From Clostridia bacterium (lineage in GTDB: Bacteria > Bacillota > Clostridia > Oscillospirales > Acutalibacteraceae): a DNA stretch of 64,000 bases. Below the pieces are notes generated by a model. The model was not told where the DNA came from and ran no database searches. It saw only the letters and a program-made list of their open reading frames with translations. Shown here in pieces: positions 16,990 through 25,291 of the stretch. A program made the position numbers and the translations under genes. How positions within the stretch are numbered: position 1 is the first letter of the stretch; the number at the start of each line of letters is the position of its first letter. The stretch lies in assembly GCA_017410325.1 (NCBI GenBank), contig JAFQRA010000023.1, forward strand, positions 1-64,000, written 5' to 3'.

Positions 16990-18234
16990 GTGAATAAAAA
17001 AGCAATTAAAAAGCTGTTATCATTTGTAAAGCTCCTCAAGGCACCTGCAAAGATGATGCCTTATATAATTGCGCTTGTCATAGGCATTGTCCGCCGTATT
17101 ACGGATGAGGATGCTGCTGCGCTTATTGATTTAAAGGAGCAGGGCTTTGTCTGCCGCAAAAGCGAGCAGATTGTCGGCGGCTGCGGGTCGCCTGCTGTTG
17201 CGGTGTGTTCAAACGGCAGTATAGCCGTTGCCTTTGCCTGCACGAGGGTAAAGGAAAAAGCTCTTGTTTCTTCAATCTGTCTGATGAGATCTGCTGACCC
17301 CAAACAGATTGCAACGGCAGGCAAACGTTTTGTAATAACCTCACCGCTTCAAATCGGCAACGTCACCCTTACGCAGACTCCCCAAGGTCTTCTGCTCGGC
17401 TGGCGTACGAGGAGCAACGCTTATCTTCACTATCCTTCACGCCTTGAAAAGCCCGTTTTCAATACTCTCAAATCAAACAATACGGCTCTTACAATGCTGC
17501 TTTCCGAAAAGGAAAAGCAGGGCGGTATGCACTATGCCCTTATCCCTGATAACGGTGAAGAAATAAAGGAAGCGTACGAAGCGCCTGCCCTGTTTTCGCA
17601 GAGTGCAGCAGTGCTTTCGGGCGGTGAAGTGCTTTGGCTCGGTGTTAAAGACGGCAAAGCACTTGCATACAGAACGCAGGATGTTTGTAAAGGCTTTTCG
17701 CTTGTCGGAAATGTGCCCGAGATAGAGACGGGAAGAACATATTCTCACGCCGGCTGTGCTAAACTCAAAAACGGCAGAGTGCTTGCCGTGCTATGCTCAT
17801 CGGGTGAGCTTTTTGCTTCGTATTCAGACGATATGGGCACTCGCTGGACTGTGCCTAAACCGCTTGATATCAATGGAACAGCGCCTTCGCTTGCTGTGCG
17901 CGAGGACGGCGTGGTGTCGCTCAGCTTTGTTGAGCCCGATAAGAAGTTTGCAATACGCTCAAGCATAAATAAGGACGGCGAAAGCGAATGGTGTAAAGTT
18001 CGTTTGCTTGTCAGCTCGGTCGGCGATAACAGCCGCCGTCCGTATACCGTTGCGGTAGGTGACAGCTTCTGTACCGTCAGCCGGATACGCTTCTGCGGCG
18101 AAAAGGAAAGCTCCGTATTGTACACCGGGTGGAAACCCCTGAAAGAAGATTATGACCCCGTGCTTGAAGCACAGCTTGCCAAGGAGAGCAAGAAGAAAAA
18201 ACGAGGAAGGAAGAACAAGGATGCAGTACAGTAA
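16990..18234 (+). CDS. Asp-box (BNR) sialidase-like protein
   Basis: This 414-aa protein starts at GTG. One clear Asp box, S-x-D-x-G-x-x-W (SDDMGTRW near residue 281), sits in a predicted all-beta region with repeating short strands (GSIAVAFACTR, GGEVLWLGVKDG, GRVLAVLCSSG), consistent with a six-bladed sialidase fold. The N-terminus has only a weak hydrophobic stretch (about residues 23-34) and no clear signal peptide; the C-terminus is Lys/Arg-rich. Catalytic Arg triad and Tyr could not be assigned, so it may be a binding protein or acyl-sugar hydrolase. Its location after a NanA-type lyase fits sialic-acid use. Confidence 0.6.
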   Translation: MNKKAIKKLLSFVKLLKAPAKMMPYIIALVIGIVRRITDEDAAALIDLKEQGFVCRKSEQIVGGCGSPAVAVCSNGSIAVAFACTRVKEKALVSSICLMRSADPKQIATAGKRFVITSPLQIGNVTLTQTPQGLLLGWRTRSNAYLHYPSRLEKPVFNTLKSNNTALTMLLSEKEKQGGMHYALIPDNGEEIKEAYEAPALFSQSAAVLSGGEVLWLGVKDGKALAYRTQDVCKGFSLVGNVPEIETGRTYSHAGCAKLKNGRVLAVLCSSGELFASYSDDMGTRWTVPKPLDINGTAPSLAVREDGVVSLSFVEPDKKFAIRSSINKDGESEWCKVRLLVSSVGDNSRRPYTVAVGDSFCTVSRIRFCGEKESSVLYTGWKPLKEDYDPVLEAQLAKESKKKKRGRKNKDAVQ

Positions 18235-19198
18235 GGTAATTCTCACAGGAGCGGCAGGCTTTATCGGCAGTCACCTTGCAAAGCGTCTGCTTGAAACGGG
18301 AGCCGAAGTTGTCGGCTTGGACAATATTAACGATTATTACGATGTCAACCTGAAATACCACAGGCTTTCCGAGCTTGAAAAGTATGAAGGCTTCACCTTT
18401 ATCCGCTGCGATATATCCCAAAAGGATGAGCTGAACAGAATTTTTGAAGAGCACAGGGCAGACGTTGTCGTAAACCTCGCCGCACAGGCAGGTGTGCGCT
18501 ACAGCATTGAAAATCCGCAGGTGTATATCGACAGCAATGTAATCGGCTTTTTCAATATTCTTGAGGCGTGCCGTAATTATCCTGTCAAGCACCTTGTTTA
18601 TGCTTCGTCAAGCTCTGTTTACGGTAACAGCGATAAAATTCCCTTCTCCGTTGATGACAGGGTGGACAACCCCATCAGCCTTTACGCGGCTACGAAGAAG
18701 TCAAATGAGCTTATGGCGTACACCTACAGCCACCTTTTCGGTATTCCTGCAACGGGTCTTCGTTTCTTCACTGTTTACGGCCCTGCGGGCAGACCCGATA
18801 TGGCCTACTTCAGCTTTACAAAAAAAATTCTCGCCGGTGAGCCGATAAAGCTCTTCAACTACGGCGAGCTTGAGCGTGATTTCACCTACGTTGATGATAT
18901 AATCGAGGGCATAATGAGAATTATTCCCACCGTGCCCGAGGAGCAAAACGGTGCAAGGGCAAAGGTATATAATATAGGAAACAACAAGCCCGTTGCGCTT
19001 AAGGAGTTTGTTGCCGCACTTGAATATGCGATAGGTGTGAAGGCAAAAATCGAGTATCTCCCGATGCAGCCGGGTGACGTTTACCGCACCTACGCCGATA
19101 TATCCGAGCTTGAAAAGGACTTCGGCTTCAAGCCCCAAACCGATATCCGTACAGGCCTCAGAAGGTTTGCGGAGTGGTATAAGGGGTACTATAAATAA
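18221..19198 (+). CDS. NAD-dependent epimerase, UDP-glucuronate 4-epimerase-like
   Basis: This is a 325-aa extended SDR. Its Rossmann motif GAAGFIGSHLAKRLL is near residue 9, then DNINDYYDVNLKYHRL, a TxxY-K-like active site (YASSSSVYG and YAATKKSNE), and LRFFTVYGPAGRPDMA. The DNINDYYDVxLKxxRL segment is characteristic of UDP-glucuronate 4-epimerases (CapI/WbnF type), which supply UDP-GalA for surface polysaccharides. I chose ATG 18221 (the frame is open further up but inside the upstream gene). It overlaps the Asp-box gene by 14 nt, so it is translationally coupled. Last gene of the cluster. Confidence 0.88.
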   Translation: MQYSKVILTGAAGFIGSHLAKRLLETGAEVVGLDNINDYYDVNLKYHRLSELEKYEGFTFIRCDISQKDELNRIFEEHRADVVVNLAAQAGVRYSIENPQVYIDSNVIGFFNILEACRNYPVKHLVYASSSSVYGNSDKIPFSVDDRVDNPISLYAATKKSNELMAYTYSHLFGIPATGLRFFTVYGPAGRPDMAYFSFTKKILAGEPIKLFNYGELERDFTYVDDIIEGIMRIIPTVPEEQNGARAKVYNIGNNKPVALKEFVAALEYAIGVKAKIEYLPMQPGDVYRTYADISELEKDFGFKPQTDIRTGLRRFAEWYKGYYK

Positions 19199-19207
19199 GG
19201 AATATAT

Positions 19208-19252
19208 AAAATCACCGCTGAATCAGATTTTCTGATACAACGGTGATTTTTT
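19208..19252. terminator. Terminator between convergent genes
   Basis: The outer stem AAAATCACCG / CGGTGATTTT and inner stem ATCAGA / TCTGAT are followed by TTTTTT. It ends the sugar cluster and lies at the stop of the convergent SGNH gene. Confidence 0.85.
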
Positions 19253-20297
19253 AGTTGTTAAGTAAAGCATTATAATCGTAGCTTGCGGCAAGCCGTTTCA
19301 TATCATCCAGAACAGCAACATAGTTTTCTTCGGTTATTTCATTTTCTCCGTTCACAAAGCATTCAAGCATATATTCATTGTAAGTTGAACGGTAGTGAGT
19401 AGGGTCTTTGTAATTATCCAGATTTGTTATTAATTCCGGAATGTTCTGGAAATAGAAAATTTTTACGTTTTTATATTTCAGTAAATCTGCGTAGGCGGTT
19501 TTTAGTGCGTGAATCTGAGCGTTAAGCTTGCCTGCGTAGATTGCCGCATGCCAGTGAATAATACTGTAAGGCGGTGCAAAAAACACAAAATTGATATCGG
19601 GATTGTTCTCTATCCGTTCACATAATATTTGAGAGACGTTGGAGGCTGATTCCTCATACAAATAAATACTTTGTTCACTACCTTTATCGGGCATAATATA
19701 GTTATTTATTGCAGCTTCTTTCGAAAAGTTGATTCCGGAGTTTTCCCAAACCTGCATTTCATAAAAATCGTAATCACTTCTGAACTTGTTTCCGAAGTAT
19801 GTTCGCATATAAGTGAAAATAACATCTTTATTCAGCAGATATTTTACATCGGTAAGCGGGTTGTCATCTGCGAGATATTCGGGTATGCGGTTGGTTTCAT
19901 CATTTAGTTCACTGTCAGTTGTGATTATATAGTTATCAAGGCCGAAATAAATATATTTTAAATCGGGATTGTTGGCAATGGCAATGTCTATTAATGTAGT
20001 GTAATCTGATAATATTCCGCCCTCAAACGGAAGGCGTACGGCTTGACAACCCATTTTCTCATCGAACCAATTGGCCCTGAAATTCTGAGTCATTGATGAA
20101 CCGATTATTAAGGTATCGTATTTGGCATTTTTGGCAATGCCGATATTCTGATAGTAAGTTTGATGGTGAATAATCTTGGTCAAATCCTCTTCTGCCCTGT
20201 AGTGATTAAAAGGGTCGATGGCAAAAACAAAGCCGCCCAGAATTAATATTACGGTTAAAAACAAAGAGAGAAATTTTATGAAAAATCTTTTATGCAT
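19251..20297 (-). CDS. SGNH-fold protein partner of MBOAT
   Basis: The 348-aa protein has an N-terminal signal anchor (about residues 7-27) and an extracytoplasmic SGNH-like domain. Block I is LIIGSSMT (Ser near residue 67-68) and the C-terminal Asp-His block is KDPTHYRS near residue 309. This matches the AlgJ/AlgX/DltD class that receives an acyl group from a membrane MBOAT and passes it to a polymer. It lies 15 nt after the MBOAT gene. The polymer and acyl group are unknown; base composition is more AT-rich than the sugar cluster beside it. Confidence 0.75.
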   Translation of the reverse strand: MHKRFFIKFLSLFLTVILILGGFVFAIDPFNHYRAEEDLTKIIHHQTYYQNIGIAKNAKYDTLIIGSSMTQNFRANWFDEKMGCQAVRLPFEGGILSDYTTLIDIAIANNPDLKYIYFGLDNYIITTDSELNDETNRIPEYLADDNPLTDVKYLLNKDVIFTYMRTYFGNKFRSDYDFYEMQVWENSGINFSKEAAINNYIMPDKGSEQSIYLYEESASNVSQILCERIENNPDINFVFFAPPYSIIHWHAAIYAGKLNAQIHALKTAYADLLKYKNVKIFYFQNIPELITNLDNYKDPTHYRSTYNEYMLECFVNGENEITEENYVAVLDDMKRLAASYDYNALLNN

Positions 20298-20312
20298 TGA
20301 TTTAATTTCTCC

Positions 20313-21791
20313 TTAAAAATTAAAATAAAGGAAGGTGCTTACGCCGGACAAGGAAATAACTGACCAAATAAGAAGCAATGCGGAAACAATCAAACGCCTT
20401 GTGTCAGGCTTGAAGGCAAGCAAACGCTCGTTTGTGTTTTTCAGCTTCACGCTTGCGAAAGCGGCAAAGATAAAGAACGCGGCAAAAAGGATATAGCCGT
20501 ACAATTCGGAAATGCTTTGAGAGAATTTACCCAGCAGCCACGATACGGCCTGGAATTCGGCTGTCATTACCGCTGAAAGGTATTCAGGATTCACAGCACC
20601 GAAATCAAACGAAAATACGGTTTTTATCATTTGATTGGCCAAAGAAATTGAGTCCGCGCGGAAATAAATCCACATTACGTTTATAAAAATGAAAGTGAAA
20701 AGCCAAGGGACAAATTTATATTTTTGCTTTAGTGTATTTAACGGTTTTTTGAAAAGCTTTGCAAGCACTACCGATATGCCGTTAAGCACACCCCACAGTA
20801 TGAACGTCCAGTTTGCGCCGTGCCAAATACCGCTGACGGTGAAAACAATCATCTGATTCAGATAAGTTCTGAATTTTCCCTTGCGGTTGCCGCCGAGTGG
20901 AATATAAACGTTTTGTGTAAGAAAACGCGTAAGCGTAATATGCCAGCGCTTCCAGAAATCCTCCATATCGAGTGCACGGTAGGGTGAATTGAAATTTATC
21001 GGAAGCTTTATATTGAACATAAGTGCAATACCGGTCGCCATATCACAGTAACCGCTGAAGTCAAAATAAATCTGTAATGTGTAGGCGAGCATTGCAAGAA
21101 CGGCGTTGGTTGAATCAAGGTCGGGAATGGCGCCGAAGCCGATATTGGCTATGTTACCGAAGGTATCTGCAACAAGTACCTTTTTTGCCATGCCGAAAGA
21201 AAAGGCATACAAACCCTTGGAAAGATTTTCGTAGTTTACGCTTTTGTTCGCTTTGTCGGCAAACTGCGGAATAACCTCATCGTGCAGCACAATCGGACCT
21301 GCGATAAGCTGCGGAAAAAAGCTGACAAACAAGGCGTAATCAATAAACGAATAGTCGGGAACGGTCTTTTTGTAGCTGTCAATAATAAAGGATACCTGCT
21401 GGAATGTAAAAAAGCTGATGCCCAAGGGCAGAAGCAGTTTGGTAACAACGAAATCCGTACCGAAAATGGAATTTATGTTTTCGGTAAAAAAGCCCAGATA
21501 TTTATAGTAAAATAACAGTCCGATATTCAGAACCATACCTGCAGCAAAGGCTGATTTTCGCAGAACCGTATGAGCGTTACTCTTCAACAGCTTGAAAAGC
21601 AGATAATTTGCAATTATGCTGATGATGATTATGTACAGATATTTGTAATTAAAGTAACCGTAAAACCATAATGACATTCCGAACAGAAATGCTTTTGGCA
21701 GGCACTCTGATTTTGTTCTGTTAAGTAAATACCAACCGATTACGCACAGCGGTAAAAACAGAAGAATAAATATATATGAATTAAAAAGCAT
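20313..21791 (-). CDS. MBOAT-family O-acyltransferase (AlgI-like)
   Basis: The 492-aa polytopic protein carries the MBOAT signature: the conserved YFDFSGYCDMATGIA block, DFWKRWHITLTRFL, and SGIWHGANWTFILWG with the proposed catalytic His. These match AlgI/PatA/DltB-type enzymes that bring acyl groups across the membrane. I use ATG 21791, 8 nt after GGAG; an upstream frame extension lacks a site. It pairs with the SGNH gene downstream, forming a two-gene O-acetylation unit for a surface polymer. DltB itself is unlikely because dltA, dltC and dltD are missing. Confidence 0.88.
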   Translation of the reverse strand: MLFNSYIFILLFLPLCVIGWYLLNRTKSECLPKAFLFGMSLWFYGYFNYKYLYIIIISIIANYLLFKLLKSNAHTVLRKSAFAAGMVLNIGLLFYYKYLGFFTENINSIFGTDFVVTKLLLPLGISFFTFQQVSFIIDSYKKTVPDYSFIDYALFVSFFPQLIAGPIVLHDEVIPQFADKANKSVNYENLSKGLYAFSFGMAKKVLVADTFGNIANIGFGAIPDLDSTNAVLAMLAYTLQIYFDFSGYCDMATGIALMFNIKLPINFNSPYRALDMEDFWKRWHITLTRFLTQNVYIPLGGNRKGKFRTYLNQMIVFTVSGIWHGANWTFILWGVLNGISVVLAKLFKKPLNTLKQKYKFVPWLFTFIFINVMWIYFRADSISLANQMIKTVFSFDFGAVNPEYLSAVMTAEFQAVSWLLGKFSQSISELYGYILFAAFFIFAAFASVKLKNTNERLLAFKPDTRRLIVSALLLIWSVISLSGVSTFLYFNF

Positions 21792-21868
21792 AACAGACAC
21801 TCCGTTTTTCGGTTTCATTTTAATATATCACACCAAAGCACGGGTGTCAAATTTTCGGGGTTAAACAA

Positions 21869-21900
21869 GAAGAGCAAGGCGAAATGTGCCTTGCTCTTTT
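21869..21900 (-). terminator. Intrinsic terminator
   Basis: AAGAGCAAGGC / GCCTTGCTCTT stem with a T run on the minus strand, 11 nt past the aminotransferase stop. Confidence 0.8.
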
Positions 21901-21911
21901 GAAATATATGC

Positions 21912-23408
21912 TTATTTATCGAGGTTTCTTGTGCAGACCTTGACGTTCTTGAATACATCCTCGAAGCGGTTGAGTGCATCGTCGATGATGTCGTCTGTAT
22001 CTGCAAGTGAAGTGTAAAGGCGGCTGCCTGCGAGGGTAACGATACCGTGAGCCATGTAAGCTGCGCCCATTTCCTCCATAGCAACCTTGCGGCGAAGCAT
22101 TTCGGGCTTTGCCTTGAGAAGCGGAATAACGGAGCCGAGAAGGTTCATTGAGCTGAAGTCGTAGCTCATTGCGCCTGTACACTCAAGGTGAACGATTGAA
22201 CCCTGGTTGTAAACAACATAGGGAAGAGCGTACTTATCAACAAGACTCTGAAGGCCTGCTGTAAGTCTGTCACCTGCCTGACCTGCCTTGACGCAAGCGT
22301 CTGTCTTTTCAATTTCCTGAATTGCGCAGTAGCCTGCATAAGAGGAAAGCGGGTTAGCAGCGAGTGTACCGCCGACGTATGCACGCTTCATCATTGTGCC
22401 GACACCTGCAGCCATACCGCTGACAAATTCCTTCTTGCCGCCGACACCGCCTGCTGACGGATAGCCGCCTGCAACAACCTTACCGAAGATGGTGAGGTCG
22501 GGCTTGACATCAAAGTAGCCCTGAGCACCGCCGAGGCCTACGCGGAAGCCTGTAACAACCTCGTCGAAGATGAACAGACAGCCGTACTTGTCGCAAAGCT
22601 CGCGAACGCCCTTGTTGTAGTCCTTGTCAACGGGACGTGTGCCGCTTTCGGGGCCGACGGGCTCAACGATAACTGCCGCCGTGCCGCCGCGCATCTTGTT
22701 GCGCTTGAGCATCTTTTCGAGCATGTGAAGGTCGTTGGGACGAACCTCGTCCGTTGTGCCGTAAGCACTGCCGGGAATACCGTGGGATTCAAGGAACTGA
22801 CGGCTGCCCGGAATCTTAAGACCGTATACCATCTGGTCGGACCAGCCGTGGTAAGCACCGCCGACCTTGATAATTCTCTTTGCCTTTGTTGCGTTTCTTG
22901 CAACACGGATTGCTGCCATAACGGACTCCGTACCTGAACCGAGCATACGGAACATTTCAACGTTGGGCATATGCTTGTTGATTTCCTTTGCAAGAAGAAG
23001 CTCACCCTCGTGGAAAAGGCCTGTTACGGGGCCGCAGGTGTTGATAAGCTCAAGCACCTTTTCGCGAACGGGAGCGTAGTTGCTGCCGAGGATTGTGGGG
23101 CCGCCTGCCTGAAGGAAGTCTATGTACTGATTGCCGTCGAGGTCGTAGAGGTATGCACCCTCTGCCTTAGTTACGCAGATGGGGAAGGGATAGTTGAATG
23201 CGAGGTTGTGCTGTACACCGCCGGGGATGTACTTCTTTGCCTCGGTTGTGATTTCCTTTGATTTTGCGCACTTTGTGTCGAAGTGTTCGAGAACTCTCTT
23301 GAGCTCGTCATCGGAAATGCTGTAGATGGGCTGTGACGTGAGTTTGGCAAGGCGTGCATAAATGTCCTTTGCATCCTGCCAGTTGCTGATTGCGTAACCG
23401 TTGCTCAT
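21912..23408 (-). CDS. Class III PLP aminotransferase, GSAM-like
   Basis: This 498-aa fold-type I PLP enzyme has GSGTESVMAAIRVAR (cofactor phosphate region), FIFDEVVTGFR (the Asp that pairs with the pyridine N) and TIFGKVVAGGYP with the Schiff-base Lys. Sequence pattern and size are nearer to glutamate-1-semialdehyde aminomutase-type class III proteins than to ornithine or GABA aminotransferases, but no heme genes are near and an extra 60-residue N-terminal part is present, so the HemL role is unlikely. It lies 12 nt downstream of a TetR gene that probably controls it. Substrate unknown. Confidence 0.8.
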   Translation of the reverse strand: MSNGYAISNWQDAKDIYARLAKLTSQPIYSISDDELKRVLEHFDTKCAKSKEITTEAKKYIPGGVQHNLAFNYPFPICVTKAEGAYLYDLDGNQYIDFLQAGGPTILGSNYAPVREKVLELINTCGPVTGLFHEGELLLAKEINKHMPNVEMFRMLGSGTESVMAAIRVARNATKAKRIIKVGGAYHGWSDQMVYGLKIPGSRQFLESHGIPGSAYGTTDEVRPNDLHMLEKMLKRNKMRGGTAAVIVEPVGPESGTRPVDKDYNKGVRELCDKYGCLFIFDEVVTGFRVGLGGAQGYFDVKPDLTIFGKVVAGGYPSAGGVGGKKEFVSGMAAGVGTMMKRAYVGGTLAANPLSSYAGYCAIQEIEKTDACVKAGQAGDRLTAGLQSLVDKYALPYVVYNQGSIVHLECTGAMSYDFSSMNLLGSVIPLLKAKPEMLRRKVAMEEMGAAYMAHGIVTLAGSRLYTSLADTDDIIDDALNRFEDVFKNVKVCTRNLDK

Positions 23409-23420
23409 TGGGTTTCCTCC

Positions 23421-23981
23421 TTAATTCTTAAAAAACTTTATAAGTTTTTGTATTTTTTGGTTGGTTTCGTCCGGATTTTCAAAGGGCTCGTCATTCATAA
23501 ACTTCTGGAAAATCAGGCCGAAATAAGCGCCGAAAATAAATGCGGAAATGTCCTTGCTTGAAAACTGCTCACGCATTTTTGCGTAGTCTCCCTGCTCAAT
23601 TTCCTGCCGCAGCAGAGCATCTACACGGGCGGCAGGGCTTGTGCCCTGGTTGATTATGCTTCGCATAAAAAGCTCGCCCATAAGGTAGGGGTAAGGGTAG
23701 GTGTCTGCATTGAGACGTGAAAAAACGGTTTCTATCGTGGGCTTGCCGCCGCCCTCAGGAGGGGAGAGAATGTCGCTGATTTCTTCTGCCGCAATTTCTC
23801 CGAGCAGAGCGTCAAGCGACTCAAAGTGCGTAAAGAAGGTGGAGCGTGAAATGTCGGCTTCTTCTGCTATGCGGTCAATCGTCACGTTGTTTATGCCGTT
23901 TTGTTCAAAGAGCACCTTTGCGCTGTGCATTATGGCACGGTGGGTCTGTTCTTTTTTTCGTGAACGCCTTGTCTGCTCCAT
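23421..23981 (-). CDS. TetR/AcrR-family regulator
   Basis: The 186-aa protein has an N-terminal TetR helix-turn-helix (about residues 12-60: THRAIMHSAKVLFEQNGINNVTIDRIAEEADISRSTFFTHF as separate helices) and an alpha-helical ligand domain. It is first in a two-gene operon with the aminotransferase. Its promoter carries a perfect 22-bp palindrome just upstream of the -35, so it is most likely autoregulated and responds to a ligand linked to that enzyme. Confidence 0.9.
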   Translation of the reverse strand: MEQTRRSRKKEQTHRAIMHSAKVLFEQNGINNVTIDRIAEEADISRSTFFTHFESLDALLGEIAAEEISDILSPPEGGGKPTIETVFSRLNADTYPYPYLMGELFMRSIINQGTSPAARVDALLRQEIEQGDYAKMREQFSSKDISAFIFGAYFGLIFQKFMNDEPFENPDETNQKIQKLIKFFKN

Positions 23982-24008
23982 AATTCACCTTCTTTTTCTT
24001 TCTTTTTT

Positions 24009-24037
24009 ATTATATAGCATAATTTTTATTTTGTAAA
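24009..24037 (-). promoter_or_regulatory. Promoter of TetR-aminotransferase operon
   Basis: On the minus strand TTTACA (24032-24037), 17-nt spacer, TATAAT (24009-24014), about 28 nt before the TetR start. Confidence 0.75.
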
Positions 24038-24041
24038 GAGT

Positions 24042-24063
24042 TTTTTGTACTGTAGTACAAAAA
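24042..24063. promoter_or_regulatory. Palindromic operator, likely TetR site
   Basis: A perfect inverted repeat with 10-bp arms TTTTTGTACT / AGTACAAAAA and a 2-bp centre abuts the -35 of the TetR promoter. Size and symmetry fit a TetR dimer site. A role as terminator of the upstream glycosylase gene is less likely because no T run follows on the minus strand beyond the arm. Confidence 0.6.
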
Positions 24064-24077
24064 TATATTTCAGTCGA

Positions 24078-24893
24078 TTAAAAACAAGTCCTTCTCCAGT
24101 GAAACAGATACTGCTGTGCAATTCCCTGCACCTTGTCGGCACATTCGGGAAAGCCGTCGGGGTACATTTCCTCCATTATCCGTCTTACCCACACGTCAAC
24201 GGGGAAGGCTTCAACCTTATAAAAGCCGTACAGCAGCGTGCACTCGGCAACCTTTGCGCCGACGCCCTTGATTTTCTGCAGCTCTTCTCTGCCGAATTCA
24301 ATGGGTTCTTTTTTTATTTTTTCAAAATCGACCTCGTTGTTTGAAACCTTGCGTGCCGCGTCAATAATATATTTTGCACGGAAACCTGCGCGAAGCGGTG
24401 CAAGGTCCTCGGGTTCAAGCACGGCAAGCCTTTCGGCGCTCGGAAAGGTGCAGCCGAAATCGGTCTTTTCGCCGAAGGCTTCGCAAAGGCGGTCAATAAT
24501 ACCCTTGATTCTCGGTATGTTATTGTTCTGCGAAATTATGAAAGAGCACAGTGCCTCCCAAGGCTCTTGGCGGAGGATATGTATGCCGGGGCAGGCGGCT
24601 GTAGCCGCTTTGAGGTGTTGGTCGGTGCTTAATTTTTTACAGATTGCAGCATAGTCCGTGTCAAGGTCAAAGTAATCACGCCAGAAGCCTTCAAATTCGC
24701 TTTCGTCGGTGTAAAAAATCAGCTTATCGCCGTGTTGCTCGGCTTCAAGGTATCTGCTGCCGACAACGGCACACCAGCGACCATCGGCTTTTTGTGCCCA
24801 ACGGAAGGACTGTCCGCAGTCAACGCTTAAGCCTAAATCAAAGGAGCCGAAATCTTCAATTTCTATTGAGTTGTGCAGTTTTTTAATTTTCAT
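24078..24893 (-). CDS. ogg: 8-oxoguanine DNA glycosylase, OGG1 type
   Basis: The 271-aa protein has the OGG N-terminal domain (FDLGLSVDCGQSFRW) and the HhH-GPD motif LQKIKGVGAKVAECTLLYGF...AFPVDVW. The Lys of GVGAKV corresponds to catalytic K249 of human OGG1 and the Asp of PVDVW to D268. It removes 8-oxoguanine and nicks the strand as a bifunctional glycosylase. I chose ATG 24893 with GAGG 6 nt before it; the frame extends a few codons upstream without a site. Single gene. Confidence 0.88.
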   Translation of the reverse strand: MKIKKLHNSIEIEDFGSFDLGLSVDCGQSFRWAQKADGRWCAVVGSRYLEAEQHGDKLIFYTDESEFEGFWRDYFDLDTDYAAICKKLSTDQHLKAATAACPGIHILRQEPWEALCSFIISQNNNIPRIKGIIDRLCEAFGEKTDFGCTFPSAERLAVLEPEDLAPLRAGFRAKYIIDAARKVSNNEVDFEKIKKEPIEFGREELQKIKGVGAKVAECTLLYGFYKVEAFPVDVWVRRIMEEMYPDGFPECADKVQGIAQQYLFHWRRTCF

Positions 24894-24944
24894 TTGAAAC
24901 CTCAAAAAAATCACCAAAAATATTCGTGTTTTTATGCTTTTATT

Positions 24945-24990
24945 ATAGTATTTTACTATATGTTTTTAGTTCTTAAAAAGAACTAAAAAC
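24945..24990. repeat. Two adjacent perfect palindromes
   Basis: TATAGTA-TTT-TACTATA (24945-24961) is followed at once by GTTTTTAGTTCTT-AAA-AAGAACTAAAAAC (24962-24990). Both are upstream of ogg on the minus strand. The first overlaps the likely -10 of ogg (ATTATA, 24942-24947). They could be operators; neither has a terminator T tract in a useful place. Confidence 0.5.
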
Positions 24991-25113
24991 GACAAAAATT
25001 TGCCTTTTTCTTCTCGCTTTGTAAGGGCAAAATAACTTTAAGTAATTTTACGTACTGTAAACCTTTTAGCTTTCCAAGGCGAAAAGTGCGCAGAATTGGG
25101 GAAAAACGGGCAC

Positions 25114-25143
25114 TTATTCACATTTTTCACACGGTTTTCCACA
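25114..25143 (+). promoter_or_regulatory. Cluster of three DnaA-box-like 9-mers
   Basis: TTATTCACA (25114-25122) matches the consensus TTATNCACA exactly. TTTTTCACA (25123-25131) and TTTTCCACA (25135-25143) are one-to-two-base variants in the same orientation. No dnaA, dnaN or other origin genes are present, so this is not obviously oriC. The rest of the 24894-25291 gap holds the palindromes above and no ORF. Confidence 0.45.
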
Positions 25144-25291
25144 TAGAATAAATGTTTTTCACTATACAGATTGTAAAAGTTGAAAAGTTTTCCTAAAGGA
25201 CAAGCGGAATAGATATATTTTTCGGGGATAAAATATTTTTGCGCTTAAAACCGAATGAAAACGCAAACGGGCAAGAGGAAAGGATTTATAT

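Noticed and set aside
21912-23408. Heme gene hemL
   Set aside because: The aminotransferase is GSAM-like, but it has an extra N-terminal part, a private TetR regulator and no heme genes around it.
25114-25143. Chromosome origin (oriC)
   Set aside because: Three DnaA-like boxes are present, but dnaA, dnaN, recF, gyrB and rpmH are all absent nearby, so an origin is not supported.
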